This document shows, one piece after another, positions 46,620-59,035 of a stretch of DNA of 64,000 nucleotides. The stretch lies in contig JAQFVV010012395.1 in NCBI GenBank assembly GCA_028023455.1, positions 3,598,001 to 3,662,000 of the forward strand. The letters run 5' to 3'. Position 1 is the stretch's first letter. Each line of letters opens with the position of its first letter. Origin of the DNA: Epiperipatus broadwayi (Eukaryota; Onychophora; Udeonychophora; Euonychophora; Peripatidae). The notes below the pieces were generated by a model, which was not told where the DNA came from, did not search any database, and saw nothing but the letters and a program-made list of their open reading frames with translations. The position numbers were made by a program, and so were the translations under genes.

Positions 46620-47280
46620 CAGATGTAATTAGAGGGGATTTGAACTTAGGCATTCAAGCTCCCTTTAGTCATCTACACACCTTATACAACTGATATACAT
46701 GATCACATATGCAAAAAAGATAAATGATCTTCAATATATGTATTTCATGCTGAACCAGCGCTCATCAGTTGATCCAGATGATCATCTATTACACATATAC
46801 ATAATCAATGCTCAGTTTATATTAAGATAGCAAATCTTCAAACTTTAAAATTTGGCAAACAATGGTTTTGAACATACCATCATCGGAGTTTCAATGATAT
46901 GGAAAGCTGAAAATTTGGAAAGTAGAGAAGATTGAAACCGGTCCATTAAAGTTTGAAGATTTGCTATCTTAATATAAACCGATTATTGATTTTATATGTA
47001 TGTGGGAGGTGATGATTTGGACCAATTCATCTGATGATGGCATGTTCGAAGCCATTGTTTGCCAAATTTTTTTTGAAGATTTGCTATTTTAATATAAACT
47101 AAGCATTGATAATATATATATGTGTGGTAGATGATGATCTGGATCAACAGATAAGTCTGGTTTAGCGCGAAATAGGTTACTGGAGATCATTTACCTTTTT
47201 TGCATGTATGTGGTAGTGTGTATCAGTTGTATATGATGACTAACGGGAGCTTGTAAGTCTGGTTTCAAATCATTTATTTA
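46620..47280. mobile_element. Nested fold-back element, family Y
   Basis: The outer arms are 46625-46800 and 47130-47280, inverted: GGGATTTGAACTTAGGC / GTCTGGTTTCAAATC, then AGTCATC / GATGACT, TACAACTGATATAC / ATCAGTTGTATATG. An inner pair lies at 46804-46885 and 47020-47120 (GTTTATATTAAGATAGCAAA / ATTTGCTATTTTAATATAAA). A third inverted match sits at 46945-46975. The outer arms carry a hammerhead-like part: CTGATGAGCGCTGGTTCAGC on the minus strand at 46774-46755; the plus-strand copy near 47145-47190 has stem partner TTAGCGCGAAAT. Confidence 0.75.
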
Positions 47281-47479
47281 AATTTTGTCTTAAACTAAAA
47301 ATATCGTTTTTATCGAATTCAGATTATTTTGTTGTTCCATAATTTGTCATTAGTTTTCGCCTATTTCGATAATATAGCAATCGAAGCGCTAATATAAAAA
47401 TGATGCTGGAAGTATTAATGATGAAATACGATGACTAATAATGATATGGGTAGTTCATAAAAAGTTCGAAAGAAATGAT

Positions 47480-47545
47480 AGCGCCGTCACAATCATGGCA
47501 TTGAGTTTCAGAATCTGCCACTCATTCATCTCAGCGCTGAACTAT
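47480..47545 (+). repeat. Family S repeat, short copy
   Basis: GCCGTCACAATCATGGCATT and GTTTCAGAATCTGCCACTC match the copies at 21.85 and 46.05 kb. Confidence 0.6.
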
Positions 47546-47651
47546 ACGAGATAAAAATATCTTTTAAATGATATTCAGGAAATAACTATCTGTATTAATT
47601 AAACTATAAACCCTGGTGTCAATAACAATTTCATTGATCTTTAAATGAATT

Positions 47652-47712
47652 TCTTAGCGGTTAGCATAACTGCCTTCCAAGCAGCTGGCCCGGGTTCGCT
47701 ACCCGGTCCACG
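47652..47712 (+). repeat. tRNA(Gly-UCC)-derived SINE head, 5' truncated
   Basis: TTAGCGGTTAGCATAACTGC, CTTCCAAGCAG and CCCGGGTTCGCTACCCGG give D arm, anticodon arm (TCC) and T arm. The acceptor 5' half is replaced by unrelated sequence. GCTGTCACATAG follows, comparable to the other copies. Confidence 0.8.
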
Positions 47713-47714
47713 CT

Positions 47715-48335
47715 GTCACATAGAAAAAAATATTTTGACAAAATGCTGAACAATTAAAATATATATTAGGTTGCCTTCGGTCTCAATAAAAACTTTTCAA
47801 TGGATTTCATCATTATTGTTATGCATATAAACAAAATGGGGAACACACAAATGTTTCTATTGGTATTACAAACGTCAGCTAAATGTTAGGTTATTTTTTA
47901 CGTAATGTAACAAATGAAAAACAATGACATCTACTTTTGAACTTAGTTTAATGCTTAACCCATAGTATTTGAAGACGCATTTTGATAATATATTGAATAG
48001 CTCATTAAATTTTAAATAGAAGTTAACTCTTTATGATAGAAATAACTAATAATTTTAAATCCGTTATTATATTTTAAATGCATATAAGAATTTGATTAGA
48101 ATTTTGATTAAGACATGCTTATATAATAATAATCTATACTTTATTATTGCCCCAAAACACACAGAGCATAAGAATTAGTAGCAGCTACTTGCTAATAAAT
48201 ATAACTATTTCAACTCCAAAAGAAAAAAAGATAAAGCACCAATGTCATAGTAATGATAATATATTAGAGGTCAATTTTGCAATAATGGTACAAACTAATC
48301 TGTGAAATGTAGATATATCCACTTTCAGGAGGTAA
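47715..48335. other. AT-rich, nothing recognised
   Basis: No supported feature. Confidence 0.35.
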
Positions 48336-48339
48336 TGTT

Positions 48340-49080
48340 CATTATTCTGCGTATTCCTGTACTTTGAGTATATTATAATCTTTTTTTGCAAGAAATTTAC
48401 CAATTCTAACAGAGACCTTATCACCTTATCTATTCTATCCTGTCATATTTTCTAAATTAAAACAATCATTGTATCATTTCTTTAGAATATCTTTAAGATA
48501 ATCTATATAATATAAATAGTGTCTGCCTCTTCCGTGAAAACTATGCTCAAGTTCGCTATAAAATATTTTTTAAGAGACTTTGTATGGTTCATTCTTTCAC
48601 AGGTCCAATCCAAATTAGATAGTTGATGTCATTATATCACACTCAGAAAGTTGGGAGAAGGGGTGTTTGACCTTATGACTTTGTAATTGCAATTTTAGAA
48701 TTTATAGAATATTCCTAAATGAAATATTTTAATGACTTTATATTGAGTTAATAGGATGCCCAATTTAACTATATAAGGCTAATTCAGTTGCAGTAGTTAT
48801 TTGACTGTGCCCTAACATTTAACTTATTAAAAATAGCAGCAATACATTTGAATCTTTATGTTTTATTTCAAAATCTAAATATATAAACCTCATGGAGATA
48901 TTTAAATTGACTTGCATTCCTAATTTGATTACTATCCAAGCTAAAAAATACTGGAGATTTTACATTAAATTTGAAGATAGTGATCGAGGCCATGGGCCAA
49001 AACTTATGAATATAAAATTGTGTTAACAGGCAATTAATAAGGATTTTTTTAAAGACAAGTTTGGTCAAAAGTTTTCAGAA
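48340..49080 (-). repeat. Decayed LINE-like repeat, sister of 4440-5110
   Basis: Same orientation and order of matching blocks as at 4.4-5.1 kb. The minus strand gives SLDSNQIRNASQFKYLHEVY (48946-48887), which resembles the stretch after the LINE palm domain. Too decayed to name the clade. Confidence 0.5.
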
Positions 49081-49084
49081 TCAT

Positions 49085-49750
49085 ATTGTCTTTATTTATC
49101 ATATGGAGAGAAAATTTCTAGAAGTTATTTTGTGGTCGCCAAATCCAGGAGAGTCAATATAAAAATAAAAAAGTAAAAATATAAATAGTGTAAATAGTTA
49201 TAATTTTTTAATTTTATAGAATTCATTTTGTTTTAATTTGAACATTTTATTTTATGGGAATGGAAGGACTGGAATTTAACTTGCATAAAGGTGTCTCTTA
49301 CCTGTGCAGCAGCCCTGAATGTGATTGTTGTATATCTCAGGAGAATATGTATATCACCTGGGTCACAATTAAATAAACAAACAATACAAATAAAAAACTG
49401 TGAAGTTATTTTACTCATAAATAAATATATATTTATTGATAAATGAAACTAAACATTAATCTTTGAGGAGACATTTAATGTAAACATCTTTTGTAATGTA
49501 TATTACTTGGTAGTAAAATCTATAATTGATTTTCTTAGCTTTTGCCCACACACTCTGTCTATTGCTTTTTTAGTCTGTGAATTTTACATATATATAGTTA
49601 ATGTGCATAAATAATTTAAAGTTAAGTCCATTCTATTTTCTTGTAATAATAAAGTAAGTATTGTGTGGTAATTATTTATTGTAATAAAACTTTATTTGCA
49701 TTAACAATATCATACATACATATATATCCGCATACTTATTATTTATAATA
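49085..49750. other. AT-rich; possible LTR region of the Gypsy remnant
   Basis: This lies downstream (on the minus strand) of the integrase remnant, where a 3' LTR would be expected. No matching second LTR was found. Confidence 0.3.
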
Positions 49751-49754
49751 TTAT

Positions 49755-50760
49755 TCACTTTTCAATTCCTCCTCTCACCCTAAAAATGTAACTTTTATTT
49801 CCTAAAAAATAATCTGGCAGCCTTTGAGATTTTAACTGCACTAGGACAGCAGACCTTGTTAGAAGTAGATATCTTTTCTCCTGCTGCTCAGTAGTTTTTT
49901 TCTTTTTCCAATGAATCATTTCTTCCAGATTAGTGATTCTCATTATTTAAAGTTAAACCCAGAAGCTCTTGTACTATATCAGTATTTTCTTCTTTTATTG
50001 AAGTATTATCACAACTTTAAATTAGCACTAACACTTGGTTCTTCTGATGCTGGATAGCAAACTCTCAAATGATTTATGCATCTTCTCACTCTTCTACCAT
50101 TTGAAGTTTGCACTTCTCTTAATTGTCTTGAAACAATTTTCCAAATGGCATAGCTTTCCTCACTCAAGTCAATTTTCCTTGGTGCTTTTATTAGGCATTA
50201 GTGCAGACAGGTGGATTCAGCATTTTTGGCACAATAACATCTGAGCCAATGTCTTTTTAGTCAATTTACATGGAGTGAAATGTTTATTCAACATAAAATT
50301 GATTAAAGCTTTGTAAATATCACTATACAAAGTTTTCTTTAGCACCTATTTGAAATGCTTTACTGTTTTCTTTGCCAGACCATTAGACTCTGGATGATAT
50401 TGGGGTGTTACCCATGGCAAATTTCCTTGGTTTGATAAAAAGTCTTTAAGCAAATCAGATGTGAAACCAGTTTTATTATCTGAAATCTCATTTTGGGATA
50501 TCCATGAAACATAAAATATTCATTTAAAGCTTTCACAGTGTTTTCCACTCATACATTTAACTCTTTTGTATTCTGTCCATTTTGAGTAAGAGTCTATCAG
50601 TATGGGGAATACATTTCCCTTAAAGAAGACAGCATGAAATATATGGAGTCTTTCTCAAGGTTTATGGATTTTAATCCAAAGCTTTATCTTCTTAGGAAAC
50701 ATTGTAATATATTGACAGTCTCTACAACACTGGATAGTCTGTACAATCTGATGATATATG
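49755..50760 (-). pseudogene. Ty3/Gypsy-type integrase remnant
   Basis: Gypsy elements insert their cDNA with an integrase of the D,D(35)E type. On the minus strand, with several frame changes: IHKPWERLHIFHAVFFKG (about 50670-50617), ILIDSYSKWTEY carrying the first D (about 50604-50569), ISDNKTGFTSDL carrying the second D (about 50489-50454), and TPQYHPESNGLAKKTVKHFK (50414-50355), where the catalytic glutamate of the family's SNGxAE is lysine. KKTLYSDIYKALINFML follows, then a charged end with TRSAVLVQLKSQRLPDYF (about 49863-49810) like the tail of Gypsy polyproteins. No reverse transcriptase or protease is next to it. Frameshifts and the lost glutamate make it inactive. Confidence 0.8.
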
Positions 50761-50764
50761 CTTT

Positions 50765-52200
50765 TTCTGCTAGTTAATAAATAATTATTTATCATCATAA
50801 ATGTAATTCTCCAAAATAGATGGTGTCAAAGTTGAGAGTGCAGAAAGTTTGGTATTTGTAAATTAAATGTAATAGCTATAAATTATTTTCATTGATGATG
50901 AATGAAAGTAATCGCAAGAGTGATTTAAACAACTAACTATTTAATCAGGATATTGGTGCTGAGCAGCTTTATTTTTATTGGCTGGCTAGGAAATAGATTG
51001 TCCTCTGGATACATTGTGTAGCAAATATGACCTGTCTTACCTTTCTAATAGAATACAGCAAATACGGGTTTCTGTATGGTAGACTCATTAGTCAGAAATC
51101 ATTTTATAAATGATATATGGTCTCTTCATGCAGAAATTAATTTATTATATAAAACTTGATCATATGGGTATATTTTATTAAAATCAGACATCAATTCTGC
51201 ACATGGTATATTCTCATGTTTATACACAGATTTACATTAACGTATCTGTTAGTTATGCAGGAAAAGTAATCCTGATTATTCTTTCAAGTTGTTCATCTTT
51301 ATTAAACATAGTGTGGTTTTTACATAAAACAAATATTGAGTGGGATATAGTGATCCGACTAGCAATAACTCAATTATTATTGAAGTGACTTTTAAATCAG
51401 TTTGCACATTGTTTATAAATATAAAGTTATTTTTAAAATATATATTAATGAACACTTTAAAATATGTGGTTTGTTCCCAAAGAATATTCCCTTTATTTTT
51501 TTCTTTATGATCTTTTAATGAATATCTTGAGATTATATGACATTCATTAGACAACTTTTTAACTCTTTGCATCTTCTCAGAAAAGAAAGTCTAATATATG
51601 TTTCCCTTTACAAAAGGTATCCATGTATTATTCCCCTGAACTGTCAAAATATCAACAGTCAATGCTGTTACTATATAAAAAAATATGTTTATGACTAAAT
51701 AACTTGCAGTTGAATTTCTACTTTATTATCTGTGCTGCGCTATAAAATGTCATGCAAAGATAAAGTGACGGTTTGGAGAGTAAAACTAGTGCAAACACAT
51801 CTGGTGTTTGAGCTTTATCTTATCATTCAATTATTTAGTTATCTCTGCACTACTTGGCAATAAGATGATTGTAATAAAATGTTTCATTTGGAAAAAAAAA
51901 AAATTTAATCTGAATAATTGATAAACTTTAATAGTTTTTCATTATTTATAGCGACTATTTTATTTTATGGGTGTCAAAATTATAGTTCTTTAAAAATAGT
52001 TTTGTTCTTTTTTTAAAAAAAATAATTCTTTAATGGCATCTCATTAGAAATTATTTCCAAGCAACAAAAGTTCTGTTTAAAACTAATTTTTGTCTTGTTC
52101 TTTATTTGTATCATGAGAAACATTTCTTCATAAGAAAAATTACTAATATCTGAATCAATACTGGATCTATTTCTAGATCAACCAATCATTTTAGTATTCA
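50765..52200. other. Nothing recognised
   Basis: Unassigned AT-rich DNA. Small frames without motifs. Confidence 0.35.
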
Positions 52201-52204
52201 CCAT

Positions 52205-52900
52205 GCTAGATACCTCACAACAATTAATCATATGTCACATGATTACAAATTTCCCATGCTTACACAAACTGTTAAAATAGATGCAAAACTCTCCATACAC
52301 AGAACCACTCAGTGCAAGGCAGAGTAATCAATGGGTACAAAAAGTTTGTGCATAAAATCCCTATCTTGTGCCTACTCATCCAACATTCCCAGACTAGTTT
52401 CTAGCTTGTGACTTCATCAGTGAAAAACTTTGGCTCTGAGAGCATTGCATCTAGATCTTAGAATTTAATGCAAACTCCCAGCAGCCACCTTTTTTCTTTT
52501 TAGTTAACTATAAAGCTACAAGTTCAAAATAAAAACACAATAATGTTTTCAATCTAAGCTCATTCATTTTTATAGTCATATAGATCTGAATCCAATTCAG
52601 CATCTATACATTTTTGTGTCTTTGGTTTTTTAATAATCATACTCACCATCATCCCATTAAACAGGATTACTATTAAAGCATTCCTGATTGATAAAAGCCA
52701 CAAGCTAGAAATGAGTCTGGGGATGTTGGATGAGTAAGCACTAGATAGGGATTTTGTGCACAAACTTTTTGGAATCAATTGATTACTTTGGCTTGGACTG
52801 GGTAGTACTTCTGTATGAAGAGTTTTGCCACTGTTTTAACAGCTTGAGTAAGCTTAGGAAATGGTGATCATGTGATGTTTAGTGGTTTAATATCAATCCT
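52205..52900. repeat. Family X fold-back pair, longest
   Basis: The left half (AATCATATGTCACATGATTA near 52227; CTCCATACACAGAACCACTC; minus-strand CTGATGA at 52420-52414 and GAAAC) is inverted relative to the right half (52680-52895; AAGCTAGAAATGAGTCTGGG; terminus GATCATGTGATGTTTAGTGG). The centre (52465-52680) matches the body of the copies at 39.7 and 53.0 kb. The right core is degraded (CTGATTGATAA). Confidence 0.75.
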
Positions 52901-52959
52901 ACCTAATGATAGTGACTATGGTTATTTAAGAACCAAAGATACCAAAATGTATAGATGCT

Positions 52960-53270
52960 GGTTGGGTTCAGATCTATATGACTATACAAGTGAATGAGCT
53001 TGTATTGAAAACTATTATATGTTCATTTTGGACTTATAACTTTATAGTTAACTAAAAAGGTAAAAGGTGACTCCTGGAGGATTGCATTACATCCTAAACT
53101 CCACACTTATGAAAGTAACAAGCTAGAAACTAGTCTGGGATGTTGGATGAGTAGGCACTAAATAGGATTTTATGCACAAACCTTTTTGTATCCATTAATT
53201 ACTCTGGCTTGCACTAGATGGCACTACTGTATGGACAGTTTTGCCTCTGTTTTAATTAATCATTGTTACT
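52960..53270 (+). repeat. Family X single copy
   Basis: Body, then AGCTAGAAACTAGTCTGGGA (53131-53150), GCACTAAATAGGATTTTATG, and GGCACTACTGTATGGACAG. The first core part reads CTTATGA instead of CTGATGA. It lies right after the fold-back pair. Confidence 0.75.
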
Positions 53271-53424
53271 TTTCTTCTATTATTTATTTTTGTAGGCTAT
53301 AAAGACTAGTATCACTAATGGAGATGTGTTAATAATATAAATCTTTATTATTTTATAATTCCATAAGCATTTTAGTTAAATTTATATTTGCCAGCTAATG
53401 CTCTGCGTATTTTGGTGAAGTGGA

Positions 53425-53520
53425 ATAATGACAGACTCATGGAGTTCAAATTCCATAGAATGCGCCCGGCTCTGCCACTTCCGGTGCTCGAACTTATGAA
53501 AACCCGAACAAAAAACCATT
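53425..53520 (+). repeat. SINE-like repeat (family T), copy 2
   Basis: See the match at 41440-41590: GGAGTTCAAATTCCAT and GCCACTTCCGGTGCTCG. It is more G+C-rich (GCGCCCGGCTCTGCC) than its surroundings, which suggests it is younger. Confidence 0.5.
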
Positions 53521-53524
53521 CTAT

Positions 53525-55885
53525 TATTTATTTATAGCAAAATTACAAAAATTTGTCAAAATATTAATCTGTATCAAAAACCACGATAAAGAATCCTCAT
53601 TTGATGACTAGTAATTGATCAACTTTTTATTTAACACAAATATATACTATATATACAGATATATTGAAAGTGGACAAATAAAAATTGGAAATTCAATTTA
53701 CCTTTAACTTTTTTTAATGTAAACAAATTATGCAAATAATTAACGCGTGGGTTTTTCCGTGACATCTATAAATCAAACAACAAATTAAAAATATACAACA
53801 TAATCTCAAAAATAAATTAATTAAATATAATTTCTGCGACGTAACTTAAACTTTAAGTAAATAATTAATGAATAATATTTTTATAAGATCAGTTATAAGC
53901 CAAACTATCGTCACCAACATAATAAAACTTTTTTAAAAAAATATTAAGTATCCTTTAAATTTCCTTACTATCGCATTTTATACGCATGTGCTTGAGGCTA
54001 CAGCCTTAATGAATATTATTTACGTAATAAATGTGCGTTTAAATAAATTTATAATTACAACATAGAATAATATAATTTTTTATATTTTTATAATCTAAGT
54101 GAACAGGAATGAATTCTAATAATTTTATTCTAAGAAATGAAAAAAAAAACTTAGGAAAAATCTAACAGACTGCATCCAGATTGCATTTGATAAGAGAACT
54201 TATTTAAAGAATTTGAAACAAAATTTAAGGAAACAGTATTTTATAAATGATAAAGTATGCTGGTCCTTTAAAATCAATTGCTAATAATATGGTGCCTACT
54301 ATTTTTGCTCACTGCAGCAAGTGTCCTTAAAAATCTTTTCGCTGATTGTCCATCAAAACAGAAAGGTTTCAAATAGTATCCATCACATTCTTAAGACTAA
54401 CCGAGGGTATTTTTATAACATCAGCTTCTACAGAAATGAATAGATTACACAACTGTATTTTTAGAATAGTTTTTTTTTTAAAATTATTAACTTACTTAAA
54501 TCGTAGAAATTTTAAATTTATAAAATTCCCAAACCGGTAGACATATTGATCCAAAAATAAAAGAGAAAATATATTTGGCGGCAAAGTGTGTCATTGTATA
54601 AAAATTTAAAAAAATTAAATTCAATGCTTTTATTATTCTTTATTTACAGTTTCATTCGATCTAATCTTCAACGGAGATGTTTCTTAATTTTTTTGAATTT
54701 TCATCAAACAATGTAAAAAAGCTTAGTAAGTTTTCCTATAGATAATAAGCCTTTTTATATATAATGATAAAATTATGAGGAACCTAATGCATATACACGA
54801 ACTTTCTCAATGTGGCTATAAGATAATATGCTCACATTATATAATTTCAAGCAATATGAATCTGATGAGTGTGATACTATTGTTTCAAAAATCCTTTATA
54901 CATTGGCTGATGTATATGTGTGTATGGTTTTATAATTGTAGAGGCTATCGTAATGAGATGGAACAAATAATTTTATTCATAAAAAGAAGTAAATAGTCAT
55001 TACAAAATTTAACAGATCACATCCACACAGTAACAAATAATATATAATTTTATATAGAGAGTAAAATAGGCATGTGGACTATCTTATGTAGAAAAATTCA
55101 AACATGCTTTAAAGAAATGAGAATATGGACATAAAATGATAAATAACAAATCATAAAATAATGGGACTGCACTGAAATATCCAAAACAGTTTTTAGCATG
55201 TCGCCCTAAAAATTGTAATTGTGTTTTTGTTTTAACAGAGTACTCATTTTTGTTAAAAGTCATTTATAAAAATGAAGAATTAAAAAAACATGCATTATAA
55301 ACATTTTAGATAATTTCATATATAATTGAACAGTATGAATTTACATAAATTTTGAACATTTGGCATTAATCATGAACAAATTGTTATATTTCATTTACTG
55401 ACATGAAATATATAGGGTATATGAGCACAGACTTTCCTACAACCACCACTCTCCACTCTATCTCATAACACTGATACACTTGAACACATATATGTCGAAA
55501 AGATAAATAATCACCAATATGGATATGCCCTATATATTACATATATAGATACAGGTATATAATAAGCCTGTATTTCAGTTATGACATGAAATGTAAAAAC
55601 TGATATTGCTAAGATGATGGAAATATCATACATTATAATGTATATTATTCAATTGGAATTTTTTAACTATTATACTTGGTTAATCTTGTAAATATCATTT
55701 CTACAGAGATATCTATCTTTGATTTTTTTTAGTCTGCTCAAAGATATTCATTATCAGGATAATGATGAAGATCATTCTGATGCTGGTTATTATATTGATA
55801 TTTCACTGGAAAATTATGCAAGCTTTATGTAGTGTTCTAATAAATTAAATCATCTCATAATATAATTAAAACAGGATAATTTCAA
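53525..55885. other. AT-rich; one fragment related to family Y
   Basis: AAAAGATAAATAATCACCAA (about 55499) resembles the family Y tail near 46715. Otherwise no gene or repeat was recognised. Confidence 0.35.
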
Positions 55886-55889
55886 CCTG

Positions 55890-57130
55890 GTCATTTGTGT
55901 TTCAAGCAAGAATTCAATTCTGATCTAATCAAATGTTTCACATGTTCTTTTTTTTCTATCCATAGAATTTTCAAAAATCTTCAACAACAACAACATTTCC
56001 AAAAAGCATTAATTTTCTTATTCTTTTTCTTTAGTGTCCAACTTTTACATCCACAGAGTCATAGAAAATATGATAGCTTGAACAATTGTAATTGTATTTT
56101 TAATAATTTCTTTTCCTATATTAAAATATATTTTCTATATTTTTCATCACAACTTTTCTCAATGTTATTCTGTGATTAATCTCTTGATTGCTAGATTTTT
56201 GTCAATGATGAATGATCAAAAGGCAAAAATAGTCAAACTCTTCTGCCGCATTTTTAATTTTAAAATCAATTGGTGATCATAATCTTTGTCTTTACACTTA
56301 GATATAAGAGTTTTTCAATCTGTTCTTCAACCTTTCAGATGAAAGTCTTGAGGTCATCTCTGTAATGACTATACATGTGTTGTCATCACCCCCCATCTAA
56401 GGTTATTGATTTATGTTTCTTCAAGCTTGGATCTATATGTTTGTATCTATTGTATGCAAGATGAATAGGTAGGGTGGTAATACGCAGCCCAATTCTTTAA
56501 CCAATTAAATATCATCTACTTCATTGTAACTTGTTTTAATTATAGCTTTTATTCTTACATAGAGTTTTTTTATATATAAAACAATAAAATATTATGAAAT
56601 GACCATTTTCCAAAGAACGTGATATATTTTAGCATGATTAATTGAATTAAAAGCTTTGTTGTAATCAATAAACCACATATACACTTTTTTCTGTTATTTC
56701 CTAATTATTTAATGTATATCACTGTCATAATTTTGTTAATACTTTTAATGATTCTTCTTCAGCTTTCCTGAAAAATTCATAATACAATATCATCAATTCC
56801 AATGGCTTTATTTTTTTGTCACTAAACTCAAAACTAATTTAATACCATCTTCCATTTACAAAACATCTTTGATATAGATATTTCACAAAAAATATCTTGG
56901 TTGATATCATTATAATATAGCTTTTCTACATATTTTTTACATCTCTGTGTGATCATTGTTATCATGGTGATAATTTATTTGCTAACATTTTCATCTGAAG
57001 TTTGTTTCCATTTTCCTATAATCTTACTACTATTAGTATAACATTGTTTATGTATGCTTACATTAATTTACATTAAAAGATTTTTGTCCTTTTTAAATTT
57101 TGAGTTCTGCTATTTTCTTTGAAATTGTTA
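55890..57130 (-). pseudogene. Non-LTR reverse transcriptase remnant
   Basis: Minus-strand reading with many stops gives WFIDYNKAFNSINHAKIY (56675-56622), the conserved palm block FIDYxKAFD; then LYVRIKAIIKTSYNEVDDI, and NINNLR where YADD would follow but is lost. KCKDKDYDHQL follows, and near 56090-56020 a piece corresponding to the post-RT segment. This is a different LINE lineage from the RTE copies, which have VDYEKSFDSI. Endonuclease and 3' end were not identified. Inactive. Confidence 0.75.
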
Positions 57131-57216
57131 CAGTATCTTCAGTTGTTTTCTATTTCCTCATGCCAGCCGTTTGATGGCATTGATGCTAATCAAAAACACA
57201 TACATATTACGAGCTA

Positions 57217-57297
57217 GGCCTGTGATTCTATATAAATGGGCGGGGCCTGTGATTCTATATAAATGGGTGGGGCCTGTGATTCTATATAAATATCGGT
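57217..57297 (+). repeat. Three tandem 27-bp units with GC box and TATA motif
   Basis: GGCCTGTGATTCTATATAAA begins at 57217, 57244 and 57271, a strict 27-bp period. Unit junctions give GGGCGGGGCC and GGGTGGGGCC, Sp1-type GC boxes, and each unit has TATATAAA. The motif spacing is promoter-like, but there is no gene immediately downstream. Confidence 0.85.
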
Positions 57298-57329
57298 TTT
57301 TTTTAGTTTTGTAATTGGAAATTAGAGGA

Positions 57330-58555
57330 ACTAATAGTAAATAATATTACTATTTTTAAAAAGTTTAGAAATTCACATTAAATTTTAAAATGATACCCGA
57401 ATAATTGACGTTTTTTGGACAGTAATTAATCATAAAATGGGTTGTTTTTGTTTGTGTGTATCTGTCAAAATTTACGGGATTTTTTTAATCGAAAATAAGT
57501 TGTAATTATACTTTTTTTTGTAAATTTACACAAAATTGCTACATTCACATTAAATTTACAAATGAAACCTGATTAATTTGCTTCTTTTTTTGTTGTTGTT
57601 TTGGGACACTAATTAATCAGAAAGTGGGTTCTTTTTGTTAGTGTGTGCATATAAAAAGTACCATTCTTAAATACTACATTTCAAAATGATACCCAACTAT
57701 GTTACTTTTTTTTTTGGACAGTAATGAATCAGAAAGTGGATTGTTTTTGTTAGTGTGTAGATATCAAAAGTCATAATATTATTTAAATACTAAATTTAAA
57801 AATGATACCCGCGAATAACTTTTTTTTGGGTATTGACAGTAATTAATCAGAAAGTGGGTTTTATTTTCTTTGTGTGTATATATATAAAGTTACGGTCTTT
57901 TTTTCATTCAAAAATAATACACAATTCCACATTATTCAATTTGCCCACAACATTTAAAAAAATCACACTACAATTTTAAAATGATACCCAACTAATTTGC
58001 TTTGGGGGGGGGGGGAACAGTAATTAATCAGAAAGTGGGTTCTTTTTGTTAATGTGTATATCTAAAAAGGACCATCATTGAAAGACTCAATTGAAAAATG
58101 ATACCCGACTAATTTGCTTTCTTTTTTTTGGACAGTAATGAATCAGAAAGTAGTTCTTTTTGTTAGTGTGTCTATATAAAAAGGTACTGTTATTTAAGTA
58201 CTAAATTTAAAAATGATAGCCGACTAATTTGTGTTTTTTTTTGGACAGTAATTAATCAGAAAGTGGGTTTTTTGTTTTTGTAAATATTGTGTATATATAA
58301 AAAGTACCGTAATTCAAATACTACATTTAAAAATCAAACCTCGACTAATTTGCTTTTTTTTTTTTTTGGACAGTAATTAATCAGAAACTAGGTTGTTTTT
58401 GTTAGTGTGTAGATATAAAAACTAATCTTATTTAAATAGTAAATGTAAAAAAAATAATACCCGACTAATTTTCTGGGATTTTTTTGGGCAAGTAATTACT
58501 AATAATCAGACACTGGGTTGTTTGTTTGTGCGTATATATATATATAAAAGTAACT
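57330..58555 (+). repeat. Nine-unit satellite array
   Basis: Each unit has AATGATACCCGACTAATTTG, a T-run, GGACAGTAATTAATCAGAAA, GTGGGTT, and GTGTGTATATATAAAAAG. Unit marks (ATGATACCC or variant) lie near 57390, 57564, 57686, 57802, 57981, 58098, 58212, 58332 and 58453, giving periods of 114-122 bp except two units of about 173-180 bp, which carry an extra ~55-bp segment. The T-run varies in length, and in one unit it is replaced by 12 G (58004-58015). Confidence 0.92.
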
Positions 58556-58559
58556 TGTC

Positions 58560-58865
58560 ACGGATGAATTCTCGCGCAAACATTACTTTTCGCATGATCC
58601 ACTAAATACTGCCGTTCCGCACCCTTAAAAGCAATTTTTGAGGGTTACATATTCGTAATGGAACCTTCAGGACATTGTTAATAAAGTTACAATGTAACAG
58701 TAGGTTAGAGCACTTGAAAAAAAATACCTTTATAATGAAATTTTAAATAATTACGACAGGTTAAAATCCACACATTCTCACACCAAATTATAGAGAAAAT
58801 AGGCATTCTGGCATTACAGTAAAGTTAATAACACAACCAACTACAGCAGCCAATAAAGGCATTTG
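58560..58865. other. Spacer, nothing recognised
   Basis: Less AT-rich than average at its start (CTCGCGCAAACATTAC near 58570) but without a recognisable feature. Confidence 0.3.
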
Positions 58866-58871
58866 TCTGTG

Positions 58872-59035
58872 CTTTTAGCATAGAAAAAAGCCAGAAAGGC
58901 GGGGACTCTTCCTGTGTTTTATCGTAGAAAGAAGCCTCTTAAGTTGGGTGAGGCCACCGCAAGCACTCTTTCTGTTTTATCATAGAAAGAAGCCTCTTAG
59001 GTTGGATAAAGGCCACTGAAATGGTATATTTCTAG
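58872..59035 (+). repeat. Three imperfect tandem units, 42-58 bp
   Basis: TTTTAGCATAGAAAAAAGCC (58875), TTTTATCGTAGAAAGAAGCC (58917) and TTTTATCATAGAAAGAAGCC (58974) start three related units, each followed by GGTGAGGCCACCG-like sequence. GAATTGACCTAGAAATAG follows. Confidence 0.75.
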
